The position numbers and the translations under genes were made by a program. Below the pieces are notes generated by a model that saw only the letters and a list, made by a program, of their open reading frames with translations, did no database searches and was not told where the DNA came from. Positions 45,123 through 56,624 of a stretch of DNA of 64,000 nucleotides are shown here, piece after piece; the first letter of the stretch is position 1, and each line of letters starts with the position of its first letter. The stretch comes from Flectonema sp. DT1601 (Eukaryota > Euglenozoa > Diplonemea > Diplonemida > Diplonemidae): contig OZ025791.1 of assembly GCA_964019425.1 (NCBI GenBank), forward strand, positions 124,001 through 188,000, read 5' to 3'.

Positions 45123-45553
45123 ATTACTCCCCCCTTTTTGATACTTTTGGAAATAATAATTAAGATACTCTTTAGTAATTATAAAGATCTCAATTACTCT
45201 AATTCAGTAGATTACTTGGTACTCAATTGGGGGGTCGTAGCTGACTGAAAGGAGGAAAATAAAATAACACTTTCTTCACTAAATAACAAACACCTCATCT
45301 TACCATCTGTAAGAACAAGAATCAGGTGGAGAGCGACTCCAATTGTACAGCCCACGGGAATAAAACAGTTTCGAAACTGTTTCATTTAAAATAATAAAAA
45401 GTATTTTTTTTAAAGTCGCTTGTTTGACGCGAATGAAAGGCTCAGTAGTGTCTTTCACAACCTTTTGTAGTTGTCGCAGTCCGGGTTAGCGAGTGACTGC
45501 GAATAGCAGCGAGTAGCTCTCAGTCAGAAGATCATCTGCAGATGGAAATTATT
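45123..45553. other. Intergenic stretch, no gene seen
   Basis: About 430 bases without a supported open frame. A short run of T and C bases near 45126-45140 lies just upstream of the mitochondrial orphan's start. Confidence 0.6.
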
Positions 45554-46609
45554 TTATTTAGAAAGTCTTTCATTTCTCTGCAACACGTGACTCTTAAATT
45601 CGATTTCGTAAACTGTTTCACGTGATGATGCTCCTCCTTCAGTACTTTTATTGTGTGCCGTCACCTCTGCTGGGAATTCTGCTCCGTCTAATATACCAGC
45701 GAGAATACCAGCAACGAAAGCACTGCTACTCAAGTTTTTATATTCTGGAGGGTTGCACACATAGTGGCATACAACTGGGTCGGAATCCGTGATAAGATAA
45801 ACGTCGTTTGGCTGTTTTGTTTTTGTTTTTTTTCCCTTTTTCATTGTTGCATTCCACCACTTCGAAGCAACCCATCATTATTGAACATTAGTTTAGTGTC
45901 AGTAATAACACAGTGTCAGTAATAACACAGTGTCAGTAATAACACAGTGTCAGTAATAACACAGTGTCAGTAATAACACACTGAAGATATTATATTGTTC
46001 TGCTGTTTCACATAACGCTGTGGTTCAGGATCCTCAATCTTCCTTTAAAACTACTCGTTCCTTTTTAACTTTCAGTAAGTTTTGGGGGACTTCATTCCAA
46101 ATTAGTTTCAAACGTATTTCTTATCGTAAGAACTCAATTATTAATTAACAACGAGAGTAATATTTAGAAAACAACAGCAACACAAACCTGGTCTTTATCA
46201 GCTGCGACCTTTACAAGACCGTCGGCCTGTTTTCCAAAAAGTGTTTTCCACACTTGCTGCTGAATGAAAGTAAGAAACTGTTTTGATTTGATAAGGTGAC
46301 CATTCTCTGCAGAACGTTCCTTTAATTATTCAACACTTGAAATAAATAAATAAAAACACAAACTCTAATTAAATCAGTTTCCCTTGAGTCTTTCTCTTTT
46401 CCTCTATAAACTGTTAATTCTAAAACACGAGTACCAACTCGGTAGCCAATTCGATGTAGTCGACTCTCCCAAACATTAAGAGAATCTGCCGGTGAAGGAG
46501 TTACCTTTGTGTACTGAACCATCTCTGAAAACATAAACGCAAATGCAGATCGCGACACATCTGACTTTCCCTTCGGAATCGGTCTCTCCAGGAGCTTTGC
46601 GTTCTTCAT
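45554..46609 (-). CDS. TRAPPC5: TRAPP complex subunit 5 (Trs31/TRAPPC5)
   Basis: TRAPPC5 is a core small subunit of the TRAPP tethering complexes that activate Rab1 at the ER-Golgi interface. The 211-residue product comes from exons 46609-46364, 46319-46188 and 45811-45554, joined in phase 0 over GTTTGT donors. The N-terminal word ERPIPKGKSDVSRSAFAFMF followed by SEMVQY is the family hallmark. Exon 2 has QQQVWKTLFGKQAD and exon 3 has SSAFVAGILAGILDGAEFPA then EVTAH, matching the bet3-family hydrophobic core. It is slightly longer than animal TRAPPC5 because of inserts in exons 2 and 3. The first intron is only 44 bases; the second carries a 17-base minisatellite. A T-rich tract ending TTCTTTTATAG precedes the ATG by 14 bases. 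Confidence 0.94.
45895..45979. repeat. Intronic minisatellite, 17 bases x 5
   Basis: Five identical 17-base units (starts 45895, 45912, 45929, 45946, 45963) lie in the second intron of the TRAPPC5 gene, 84 bases from the acceptor side. This is the second intronic minisatellite in the window. Confidence 0.95.
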
Positions 46610-46861
46610 TGTTGCTCAGCTCCTATAAAAGAAAATAAATAATACAGAAAGAAGAGTCATGAAGACTATTGCTCATATTTTTGTTATTGTTGCTGCTGAT
46701 TTAATGAACTTTAATACACACAAACTGACCATTACAATACAGAAGGCAGACTCTAGTGTGCCAAGTGTCGTAATATTGATTTCAAAGATAAGCTTTAGGG
46801 AACTAGTTAACGACGTCAACACAACCCAAATTAATAAAATCATCAGATCTTTATTTGATAA

Positions 46862-49552
46862 TCAAACTGGTGGTAGTTTGTCTGGTCTACGAGTTGGTTT
46901 CTGAGGTGATTCCAGATTCCCTGATACGAGTTTACTCAGAAGGAAAGTATTGCTGATTTGTGATAACGCGGAAGGGTCCTCAGATAACTTCATCGTGTGA
47001 ATAGTATTCTGGAGAAGGTGAGGAGGTGTTTCTTTGTAAAGTTTCGAAGTGAGATCTGGTCGATCGGTGAATATTATTAAAAAATGTTCGATTGGTTTAC
47101 TCGGATGAGGAAATGAAACATTTCTAACATACTCAAGTACTTCCAGTCCCCATTCTGGATCGTTAATTTCCTTCGCGAAGTTTAATACGGAAATAACATG
47201 ACTTGCGTTCAATTGATTTATTTTAATTAACATTTCAATCATCTGTGAGATTGCATCAACATCTCCATCTTTTACACAACATCTCAATACCATTTCTTGT
47301 GAGTCTTCTTCAGGTGAATTCATTGACTGGATGACTTCAATGGCTTTCTGACTACTTGTGTTGCTAACGTTAGTCAAACATCGAAGTACTCCTTTCTTGT
47401 TTCGATCATTTAATTCCACTCCAGCAGCTATCATAGAATCGAATACTTTGACACCTTCTTCAGGGAATTGATGAACATAGAAAGCGATTAAAACTCTTTC
47501 GATTATTGCAACGTGTTGTTCACTACAAAGAAGTTCTTCAACTGGTTTGAAATCTCGGAAATGAGAACACACTTCGACTAGCGTCCGCATCGCACTGGTG
47601 TCAAGAAGTTCTTTACTGTTGAGTAGAATCTCTTTAGCAAGAAACTGTTCTCCGCATTTCAAAGCGGCTGAAGATGCGATGGTTCTGACAACAATGCTGT
47701 TGAGGATTTCTGATGGAGATTTCAAAAAGAGTTCATAAACAATACTAAACTGAATTTTATCATCACACTCTTCTAATAAAGCTGTAATCATGTACCCACT
47801 CTTACTATTTATTGGAGTGTCATTCCAAACTTGAACTGCTGAAGAGAAATTATTATCTCTCAGATGTCTTTTTATTAGAGATCGAGACAGTCTTGGAAAG
47901 TCTGTACAAGACACTAATTGATAATCGAAATCAACATCGATGTGAAACATTAAACTGATGTTTAGTATTTTAGAATACGTTTCTTCATTTCTCTCAATTC
48001 CCAAGGCGTCCATCTTGTGGAATAATCTGACTGCCGTGTGGCCATCGCTATTATCTCTCAGGACAGCTATCGATGCATTGAAAGACTCGGTACTGGGCCA
48101 GTCAATTATTAGTTGTAGGATTCTATTTTTAATTTCTGGTTTTATTAAAGTTGTTGTGTATGTTAATATCGATGATGCAATAGTTACATCATTCGGTGAT
48201 ATCCCTTGAGCTTCCATCATGTCAAGGATTTCGAATCCTTTGTGAGTCTTGGCAGTTGGTGGTGAATCCTTTTTCTTAATTAATTTCGATATCACATTAT
48301 TCCATTCGACTAAATCATTTCTGTTGGAGAGTTCATTAACTTCTACAGTCTCGCCGAGTCTTGATTGAAGTTGTCTCCGAAGTTGTCTCAAACTCGAAGA
48401 TGATAAATTCATTTCATCAGCTTCCTTACTAATGTCAAGGGCTGAGTAGATATCATCGTTTTGGATCGCCAGCTGCATTGCCATCGAGTAGTGCATCGGA
48501 ACTTTCATTTTAATTTCTCTGAAGAACTTCATCCCTCCATCCAGATCTCGAAGTGCAATATACGCTTTCATCACACATGAGAGAGCGTACTGACTTCGAT
48601 CAAAATGATAATTCGTAGCGTAACCAGCTGTCATCGACTGCGCGAGTTTGATAACTTGCTTGTATTGCTTCGCATCGTTAAACGTTGACAGCATCAACGA
48701 CGTCGCTCTCATGTAAGCATTTTGCGCGTATGCCATTCCCGCAGCATTCTCAACAGCAGGTACGGCTATTCTTCGAAACAATTTCAAAGCTGTTTGGTAA
48801 TCAGCTCTGGCACGACATTCGTGAAGTGGTGACAAGAAGTAAGCAGGTGATGGGCGGTTCAGACTATCTAGCAGATTATAAACTTTAATAAAATTATTAG
48901 AAACGGATATCATCTTATTAACAATTGTCGGGTCTGTTGGAGGGAAGACCGTCTCACTTCTGTTTACAATTAACCCTGCAGCCTTATAAAGGTTTGGACA
49001 AAATCGGAGAGAAGCACTACTCTGCGCATGCATCCAGAAGCAGTTTGAAAGGGAAGGCCTGCGGAGCTTTATCGCCAGTTGTATTGCAACAGCGTGCTGC
49101 TCACAGTGTCTACTCAGAGGATCTGTGAGAGTGAAATACTTGATTCCCAGTTGGTACTCAATCAGCTTATTTGCTGCACGCATTCCAAAGAGCATTACTC
49201 GAGAGCTCTGAACTACAAATCTTTTAGTTTCAGGATTCTCAAGCAGCTTATTTAGTAAAGTTATTATTTCCTTCCATTCACGATTAATAAAACAAGAGCT
49301 AAAGTAATAAAGTGATGTTCCAACGTATTGTTTAGCTTCAACATGATTAGAGGGTTGTGGCACTTCATAGAAGACTTCCTGACAAAAGTTAAAGTTCTTC
49401 TCAAATCCCATCAAGACGGGTTTGTAATAATCAACTGCTCTCTCTTTTTTAGAAATGTCATTAAAAAGTTGGCGGAGTTTTTTCACATTTGATGAATGTT
49501 GTGCCGAAGTTAATTGTCGTAATGTCTTCTGGTCACATCGCGGATACCTCAT
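46862..49552 (-). CDS. PPR-like helical-repeat protein, probably organellar
   Basis: An 896-residue single-exon protein of tandem helix pairs in the pentatricopeptide-repeat style. Clear units include HKGFEILDMMEAQGISPNDV, then TAVRLFHKMDALGIERNEET, and EGVKVFDSMIAAGVELNDRN, where the G-I/V-x-x-[DN] corner of PPR repeats is visible. Repeats occupy most of the protein from about residue 240. The first 240 residues are helical but less regular. PPR proteins bind organellar RNA and control its processing or translation, and in euglenozoans many serve mitochondrial RNA or mitoribosomes. The short basic N-terminus (MRYPRCDQKTLRQLTSAQHS) could be a mitochondrial presequence but is not compelling. 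The start lies after the T-rich tract ATTTCATTTATTTACCAG. The leader then holds a two-codon uORF (ATG TAG). Confidence 0.8.
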   Translation of the reverse strand: MRYPRCDQKTLRQLTSAQHSSNVKKLRQLFNDISKKERAVDYYKPVLMGFEKNFNFCQEVFYEVPQPSNHVEAKQYVGTSLYYFSSCFINREWKEIITLLNKLLENPETKRFVVQSSRVMLFGMRAANKLIEYQLGIKYFTLTDPLSRHCEQHAVAIQLAIKLRRPSLSNCFWMHAQSSASLRFCPNLYKAAGLIVNRSETVFPPTDPTIVNKMISVSNNFIKVYNLLDSLNRPSPAYFLSPLHECRARADYQTALKLFRRIAVPAVENAAGMAYAQNAYMRATSLMLSTFNDAKQYKQVIKLAQSMTAGYATNYHFDRSQYALSCVMKAYIALRDLDGGMKFFREIKMKVPMHYSMAMQLAIQNDDIYSALDISKEADEMNLSSSSLRQLRRQLQSRLGETVEVNELSNRNDLVEWNNVISKLIKKKDSPPTAKTHKGFEILDMMEAQGISPNDVTIASSILTYTTTLIKPEIKNRILQLIIDWPSTESFNASIAVLRDNSDGHTAVRLFHKMDALGIERNEETYSKILNISLMFHIDVDFDYQLVSCTDFPRLSRSLIKRHLRDNNFSSAVQVWNDTPINSKSGYMITALLEECDDKIQFSIVYELFLKSPSEILNSIVVRTIASSAALKCGEQFLAKEILLNSKELLDTSAMRTLVEVCSHFRDFKPVEELLCSEQHVAIIERVLIAFYVHQFPEEGVKVFDSMIAAGVELNDRNKKGVLRCLTNVSNTSSQKAIEVIQSMNSPEEDSQEMVLRCCVKDGDVDAISQMIEMLIKINQLNASHVISVLNFAKEINDPEWGLEVLEYVRNVSFPHPSKPIEHFLIIFTDRPDLTSKLYKETPPHLLQNTIHTMKLSEDPSALSQISNTFLLSKLVSGNLESPQKPTRRPDKLPPV

Positions 49553-51877
49553 CAGCCAACTTCTACATTTCTACTTTGCTGGTAAATAAATGAAATAAAA
49601 TATCAGAAACTATTTTATTCAAAGAGAATAGTTGACGGAAGTTAAACAGCGCGGTGTCAGACAAGTAACTAATGTTTGCTGTCGAGAGAATATTTAATAT
49701 CGGGTGTCGGTATTTCAGTAAACATTTTTTTTGCTAACTTATCGTGCAAAAAGTCACAAAACAAAAGGAAGAAACTCTTCTTCTAATGGGGAAGCTCAAC
49801 GCGTGCAGTCTCATTATAAAAATAAAATAAAATAAAATAAAAATAAAAAAATTCTTTTTGAAAACAAAAAACTAAATAAATAAAATAAAATTGGGACACA
49901 AAGGGTTACTACAGAAATCATGACAAAGGGACGGGTACGGGAGGAGGGAAGATCTGATGGTACTTTCCGTGCGTACGCACAATTGGGTAACAGTGACTGC
50001 TTCTGTTTCTGGAAAGCTACCCCTTCACTTATGGCTGCTAATAAACTGCAACAGAGACAGACCTCTCGTGATAATCACCAATATAATTAACCACAATAGT
50101 TTCCATGGCAAAAATAAAAAATTTAACTATTTTCAACTTATCATCCTGACGACTCAAAGCATTCCAATCCCACAAAAGGCTGCCAACTCGACGACTCGAA
50201 AACTCTCCTATCAAAAACAAAAGTAGGTTTTCTACATTAGATTTCAAGGCGTCTTATACGAGAGGAGTGACAGCTAAGATGTAAACTAACGGGAGGGAGT
50301 AAAGCAAGATGGTGCCTTTAACAGTAAATATATTAGAAAGTTTCTATCGCATCGTCTGTGCTATGCAACGATCTTATTATTTGATTACACAAACTGTTTA
50401 TTAAAAGAGGCGATAAGATAGTTGATTATTGTTGTTGACTATTCGGTTATTCCTTTTTAAGTAAAAATGATTACTTCGCGTGCGACAACTTATAAGAGTG
50501 ACGGGAATAAGATGAAAACGTAATTAGCTTTTTGTAAAACTGGGCAAGGAATAAATTGAGTGAACCAAGTGAACCCTCCGCGTTGAGTTGGATTATTCTC
50601 ACTTCTTTTTTAGGGATTTCCTCCCTCTTTTATAGCGTCGCTATTCAGTTTTTTCTTTCTGTAGCATCGACCAATTGAAAGAACCAACCCAGGACTTGGC
50701 TAAGTAAGGTAAGAAAGTAATATTACACGCGCGTCAAACTTTTTTTTGTTTCTGTTTCTGTTTTTTTTTTTTTTTTTTTTCACAATTACACAACACTGCG
50801 GAAATAGGCACTAAAAGACTGTTGCAGGGCAGGGAGGTTTCCCTTAACCCCACTAAGGGGAAGCTCTCCTAAGTTCGGTACAACGTCAAGACCAAAATGA
50901 GAAGAATGTTATAGGAACACGAACCCAATGACATATATTTCATAAATAGGTAACGAGTTGGTCATCGTTGCTGTGATTACCTAATAACAAGTACTTTGGG
51001 AGAATCAAGTCAGCCACTCCCTCACAGATAAATTGGTCTCATTATTATTGTTCTCTACTTTATAAGAGTCTAGTGCCCCTCCTTTAACTCATCGCAATAG
51101 AAAAACAGAGTACGAATACGAGTGTGCTGAGTCTACGAAAGACTTGTCGGGAAGGAGACTGTCCTCGAGTTACTAAAACAACTGAAAACACAAGTCTCAA
51201 GTCTGCAAGAAAACAGAATTGTTGAAAAACCTTCCGGAGAAGAGTCAGATTGGTGTTCACTGTTACGAAGCTTTATTAAAAAGAAGAAAAAATAAACAAA
51301 AACACTTTTAAGTTTTATTATTATCATTTTTATCTTCTTTAGGGAAGGGGGTGGGCAAGTCATTTGTTAAAAAAGTTTCTTTTTATTTTATTTTTCGTTT
51401 TCGACAGCTAAAAATATCAGAAACGATGATCCCCAAGAGTTTGGTTCCCTCTTGAGGTACAACCGCCATAAACAAAACACCTGCGATAACTAAAGTCTTA
51501 ATGTGGTAAACCAAAAAAAAAGACATTCCTATCACCAGAGAGAACTCGATTTCCTCTCTGGTCGGCAGCTTGCCCTTTTGTAGATTCCACACTACAAAAA
51601 TTCGGTCCCAAAAACATTCAAAAAGACAACAAAGGGAATGTGACTATTAATTTGGCTAGAGATTATTCGGCTTTTCCCCCAACAGGGAATATAACAAACA
51701 ACACTTATCTTCTGTTTCTTTATGGGAATTGGGGTGGGGTGGGGTACGGGGTCTTCCATATCTTTAGCACATCAGACAGCGCAGCATTCTCAGTACGGAG
51801 AGTTAATAACAAAAACAATAAAACTCTTTTTAAGAATACAGCGAAGGTAAGAGTGGTCAACTACAGTCTTAACAACC
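49553..51877. other. 2.3 kb intergenic stretch
   Basis: Mostly noncoding, with AAAAT repeats near 49818-49850 and a T-run near 50761-50780. A possible small membrane-protein frame at 51383-51592 is listed separately. No RNA gene was recognised. Confidence 0.5.
51383..51592 (-). CDS. Weak candidate for a small single-TM protein
   Basis: The frame opens right after a T-rich tract ending TTTTTGTAG. It encodes a polar start, two hydrophobic stretches (SLVIGMSFFLVYHIKTLVIA; GVLFMAVVP) and a basic tail ending RKRKIK, about 69 residues. There is no ATG at the acceptor; the first ATG is at GMSFF, which would give a 47-residue protein. The acceptor-like tract and the basic end favour a real gene, whereas the missing early start argues against it. 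No family is recognised. Confidence 0.3.
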   Translation of the reverse strand: MWNLQKGKLPTREEIEFSLVIGMSFFLVYHIKTLVIAGVLFMAVVPQEGTKLLGIIVSDIFSCRKRKIK

Positions 51878-52833
<956 letters not shown>

Positions 52834-53041
52834 TCAACGTTCCTCTGTACAAGATGAGTACCAGTAGTAATAGGATGTTGTCAAGCTGACCGTAACGTTG
52901 TTTGAATACCTGTTTTAATAAATGAATACATCGTGCTAAATAACGTAATCTGGAATAGCTGTTGCGACGGCTTGCGGTTGCCTCACAGCTGGGAACAGCT
53001 GTAGGCCGAAGCCGAAATCGGTCTGACGCAAAGTGTAAATA

Positions 53042-53819
53042 TCAAGCGACAGGGACAGAGAGGGCTGTCGGAGCAATGCGAAAGCTCAGCTCCTCTTCCT
53101 CCTGCAGCCTTCTTTGTTTCGCTGCTTCTTCCAACTGCAGCTTATCGTAAGTGAGTATTTCTGGTTCCTTGTAGGTATCCCAAACAGTCTGTTTGTAAAT
53201 TTATAATTATCGCAGTAGATATCAACACAGAAAAGATAATTGAACAGCGACATACTACAGCATCAGGAAGCCACTTACCCATTCTGTACTTGCCGGCAGT
53301 ATTTTCTTTCAGGACGTCAAAGTCCGTCTTCCGCATCTCTTTCACTGTGAACTCTTCCCACAACTGACAACTTCCATCTGACTTCCTCGGTTTCACTTTT
53401 TGCTGCTTTTTTGCTGCCGGAATGGGGCTGAGAGCGCGCGCGTTAACCGCAAACCAAGTATTCCTAGTTTTATGAACTCGGCACAAACTCCCATCATATT
53501 CACATTGCAGTCCGCAAAAACGATTTTTCAAAGGTTTTAGAACTTTATCAGAAAGTGTTTGATGAACTATTCTCCCTCCTTTCTTACCGCGACTCCTTAC
53601 GAACTCCCTCCCATCAGGTGACTGCGCTCTGCGATACTTTTGAAGTCGTGAGAGACCAAGTAGGATGCGATCATCAGTAGCTCCAAGTATGTTGTCTCTA
53701 AGTCTCGACACAGTAAACGGCTTCCGAAAAGCAAAGTTGCTCAAATCTTCTTCCGGTTGAATCGCTGAACCCTCGGATCGTTCTCCACAGCGACTCAATG
53801 CCCTCGTCCGCTGCGTCAT
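53042..53819 (-). CDS. Basic orphan protein, unknown function
   Basis: A predicted 236-residue protein from exons 53819-53256 and 53188-53042. The join at GTATGT after LPDAV to TVWDTYKEPEI keeps frame; a nearby GTAAGT does not give an equally good join. The protein is Arg/Lys-rich (RILLGLSRLQKYRRA; REFVRSRGKKGGRI), contains FCGLQCEYDGSLCRVHKTRN with three cysteines and one His, and ends in a charged helix (YDKLQLEEAAKQRRLQEEEE). I recognise no family; a nucleic-acid-binding or cytoskeletal role would be a guess. The start is uncertain. An open frame continues upstream of 53819 without an ATG up to acceptor-like sites, and an overlapping out-of-frame ATG ends in TGA at the chosen start (ATGA). 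Confidence 0.6.
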
Positions 53820-54295
53820 TCTCGAGCCAATGCAACCATCACGTGATCCAATGCGATTATCGTCGGGGGACGCAACCCCACTTCCTCGTATGGTCACCCT
53901 GACAACAGTCCCCTCGGCGCTAGCTGCGCAAGAGGTTAATTGATTCTGTTATTTCTGTTAGAAAAAAAAAACAATAACATTCAGATGCCCTCCGGCTTCA
54001 GATACACCACATGAGTCGCACTGCTCACCGTCAGGTTTGTGAGAGGTGCGCAAGGAAAGAATAGCAAGCAATTCACATCGATCATCACTCGCTAATATAG
54101 AGAGACTAAAAAAGATAACAGGAAAGTAAAACTAATAAAAGCGGTTGCCGCGTTCCTTACAGATTCTTTGCGTGCGTTCCGGAGCACTGACACTTTATCA
54201 AGTCGGAAAACTTATGTCATAAATTTAACAACATTGCTGCGTTGAGTCATAGAGTTGATTATTTCTCAACCGATGAACTCAACTAACTTTTCACT
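53820..54295. other. Intergenic stretch, no gene seen
   Basis: Holds the T-rich tract ending TTTTTCTAACAG near 53960-53973, the best candidate leader acceptor for the 53 kb gene. The rest shows no gene. Confidence 0.6.
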
Positions 54296-56404
54296 TCAGC
54301 CAGCAGTTGCTTTAAACTTGGCGACAAGTTCCTCAGCACTATCCCAACACTTCTGGTATCCCTTAACATTCTTTGAAAGTCTCTCCAGATAAGCTACGAT
54401 GTTTGGGAAGTCGTTCAACAAGTTCAACAACTTCAACTGGTCGACTTCCGGAGCGAACATGAAATCAGCGAGCGAGAGCTGATCTCCCAAAACGTAGTCC
54501 TGCTTTCCGAGGATGGCGTTGAATCTTTCCAACTCTGGCTGCACAGTCTTGATTCCAGCAGCAACCTTCTCCTCCTTGTCTTCCTTTCCAAACATACCGT
54601 GAAAGAACAGATCGATAGTCAGCTTTCGAACAACAGCTAAATGTCTACCGAAGTACTCATTCAGTTTCGTCTTGTCCTTCAGGTTCTTCGGAGCGAGTTC
54701 GTCACCTTCTGAGAGGAAGTTCAGAATGGCAGTGGACTCTGACAGGAAGAACTCGTCATCGACTTCGAGTGTTGGGACTTGTCCCTTCGGGTGTTTTGCA
54801 AGGTAGTCAGCAGACTTGTGCTCTCCTCCAAACACATCGACAAAGCGAACATCGACATCCTTCCCAGCGTAGTCGATGTACCACTGAAGTGATCTGCAAG
54901 GCTGTGAGAGTGCGTGTCCGTTGAGAACCAACTTCTCAGTCTTCTTTGCTGCAACAGCAGGCTGGGAGGCCTTGAACTTGGCGACAAGTTCCTCAGCACC
55001 ATCCCAACACTTCTGGTATCCCTTAACATTCTTTGAAAGTCTCTCCAGATAAGCTACGATGTTTGGGAAGTCGTTCAACAAGTTCAACAACTTCAACTGG
55101 TCGACTTCCGGAGCGAACATGAAATCAGCGAGCGAGAGCTGATCTCCCAAAACGTAGTCCTGTTTTCCGAGGATGGCGTTGAATCTTTCCAACTCTGGCT
55201 GCACAGTCTTGATTCCAGCAGCAACCTTCTCCTCCTTGTCTTCCTTTCCAAACATACCGTGAAAGAACAGATCGATAGTCAGCTTTCGAACAACAGCTAA
55301 ATGTCTACCGAAGTACTCATTCAGTTTCGTCTTGTCCTTCAGGTTCTTCGGAGCGAGTTCGTCACCTTCTGAGAGGAAGTTCAGAATGGCAGTAGACTCT
55401 GACAGGAAGAACTCGTCATCGACTTCGAGTGTTGGGACTTGTCCCTTCGGATGTTTTGCAAGGTAGTCAGCAGACTTGTGCTCTCCTCCAAACACATCGA
55501 CGAAGTGAACATCGACATCCTTCCCAGCGTAGTCGATGTACCACTGAAGTGATCTGCAAGGCTGTGAGAGTGCGTGTCCGTTGAGAACCAACTTCTCAGT
55601 CTTCTTTGCTGCAACAGCAGGCTGGGAGGTTGTGAACTTGGCGACAACTTCTTCGGCACCATCCCAACACTTCTGGTATCCCTTAACATTCTTTGAAAGT
55701 CTCTCCAGATAAGCTACGATGTTTGGGAAGTCGTTCAACAAGTTCAACAACTTCAACTGGTCGACTTCCGGAGCGAACATGAAATCAGCGAGCGAGAGCT
55801 GATCTCCCAAAACGTAGTTCTGCTTCCCGAGGATGGCGTTGAATCTTTCCAACTCTGGCTGCACAGTCTTGATTCCAGCAGCAACCTTCGCTTCTATGTT
55901 CTCCTTTCCAAACATACCGTGAAAGAAAAGTTCGACAGTCATCTTTCGAACAACAGCTAAATGTCTACCGAAGTATTCATTCAGTTTCGTCTTGTCCTTC
56001 AGGTTCTTCGGAGCGAGTGCGTCACCTTCTGAGAGGAAGTTCAGAATGGCAGTGGACTCTGACAGGAAGAACTCGTCATCGACTTCGAGTGTTGGGACTT
56101 GTCCCTTCGGATGTTTTGCAAGGTAGTCAGCAGACTTGTGCTCTCCTCCAAACACATCGACGAAGTGAACATCGACATCCTTCCCAGCGTAGTCGATGTA
56201 CCACTGAAGTGATCTGCAAGGCTGTGAGAGTGCGTGTCCGTTGAGAACAAGCTTTTCAGAGTTTTTTGTCTTAGTCTTTGTTTCAGCAGCCTTTGGGGCG
56301 GTCTTCGGTTGATCCTTCGTCTGCTCCTTTACTTGATTCCGACCTGGAGGAGTCTGAGCAGCAACTTGTTGTTGCTGCGTCTGCTTAGAAGATCCACAAC
56401 CCAT
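54296..56404 (-). CDS. Second N-acylated triple-domain theta-like glutathione S-transferase
   Basis: A 702-residue paralogue of the gene at 23028-25112, in the same orientation about 31 kb upstream. Three GST domains repeat every 220 residues, with active-site serines in LSQPCRS at 60, 280 and 500. The N-terminus MGCGSSKQTQQQQ again predicts myristoylation at Gly2 and palmitoylation at Cys3, but the following 45-residue linker (Gln/Lys/Thr-rich) shares no clear similarity with its paralogue. Domain 1 is the most diverged: it has VRKMTVELFF and KENIEAKVAAG where the others have VRKLTIDLFF and KEDKEEKVAAG. Domains 2 and 3 are almost identical to the three domains of the other gene. Enzyme activity is likely, since all GSH-site residues are kept. 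The start follows a C/T-rich tract ending CCCCTTATAG by about 20 bases. Confidence 0.9.
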   Translation of the reverse strand: MGCGSSKQTQQQQVAAQTPPGRNQVKEQTKDQPKTAPKAAETKTKTKNSEKLVLNGHALSQPCRSLQWYIDYAGKDVDVHFVDVFGGEHKSADYLAKHPKGQVPTLEVDDEFFLSESTAILNFLSEGDALAPKNLKDKTKLNEYFGRHLAVVRKMTVELFFHGMFGKENIEAKVAAGIKTVQPELERFNAILGKQNYVLGDQLSLADFMFAPEVDQLKLLNLLNDFPNIVAYLERLSKNVKGYQKCWDGAEEVVAKFTTSQPAVAAKKTEKLVLNGHALSQPCRSLQWYIDYAGKDVDVHFVDVFGGEHKSADYLAKHPKGQVPTLEVDDEFFLSESTAILNFLSEGDELAPKNLKDKTKLNEYFGRHLAVVRKLTIDLFFHGMFGKEDKEEKVAAGIKTVQPELERFNAILGKQDYVLGDQLSLADFMFAPEVDQLKLLNLLNDFPNIVAYLERLSKNVKGYQKCWDGAEELVAKFKASQPAVAAKKTEKLVLNGHALSQPCRSLQWYIDYAGKDVDVRFVDVFGGEHKSADYLAKHPKGQVPTLEVDDEFFLSESTAILNFLSEGDELAPKNLKDKTKLNEYFGRHLAVVRKLTIDLFFHGMFGKEDKEEKVAAGIKTVQPELERFNAILGKQDYVLGDQLSLADFMFAPEVDQLKLLNLLNDFPNIVAYLERLSKNVKGYQKCWDSAEELVAKFKATAG
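54301..56260 (-). repeat. Three 660-base GST repeats (second locus)
   Basis: The repeat period is again exactly 660 bases. Many long stretches are base-for-base the same as at 23038-25017, including third-codon positions, which points to conversion between the loci or a recent copying event. Confidence 0.9.
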
Positions 56405-56624
56405 ATTTTAGTTTACCGAGAGCTATAAGGGGAAGTAATTTAGACCAAAGATTGCAAAAACAAATAATATTAGAAATAATACAAAATAATGTTTTCACAA
56501 TTTACAATGTGAAGGTCCGAAACAGGAGTTTGAGGAATCGATTTCTTAATAAGATACCATTTCAGTAATGTTATAATTATTAAAGTAAATTACAATATGA
56601 GATTACAATGTGATGTCTTTTATT

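Noticed and set aside
50038-50247. Opposed short frames at 49957-50247
   Set aside because: Both strands give similar short frames with AT-rich composition and no recognisable motif.
53256-53285. GTAAGT after GKYRMG as the donor of the 53 kb gene
   Set aside because: Joining it to the AAACAG acceptor gives a short nonsense tail. The GTATGT 28 bases downstream restores a long, charged, protein-like frame.
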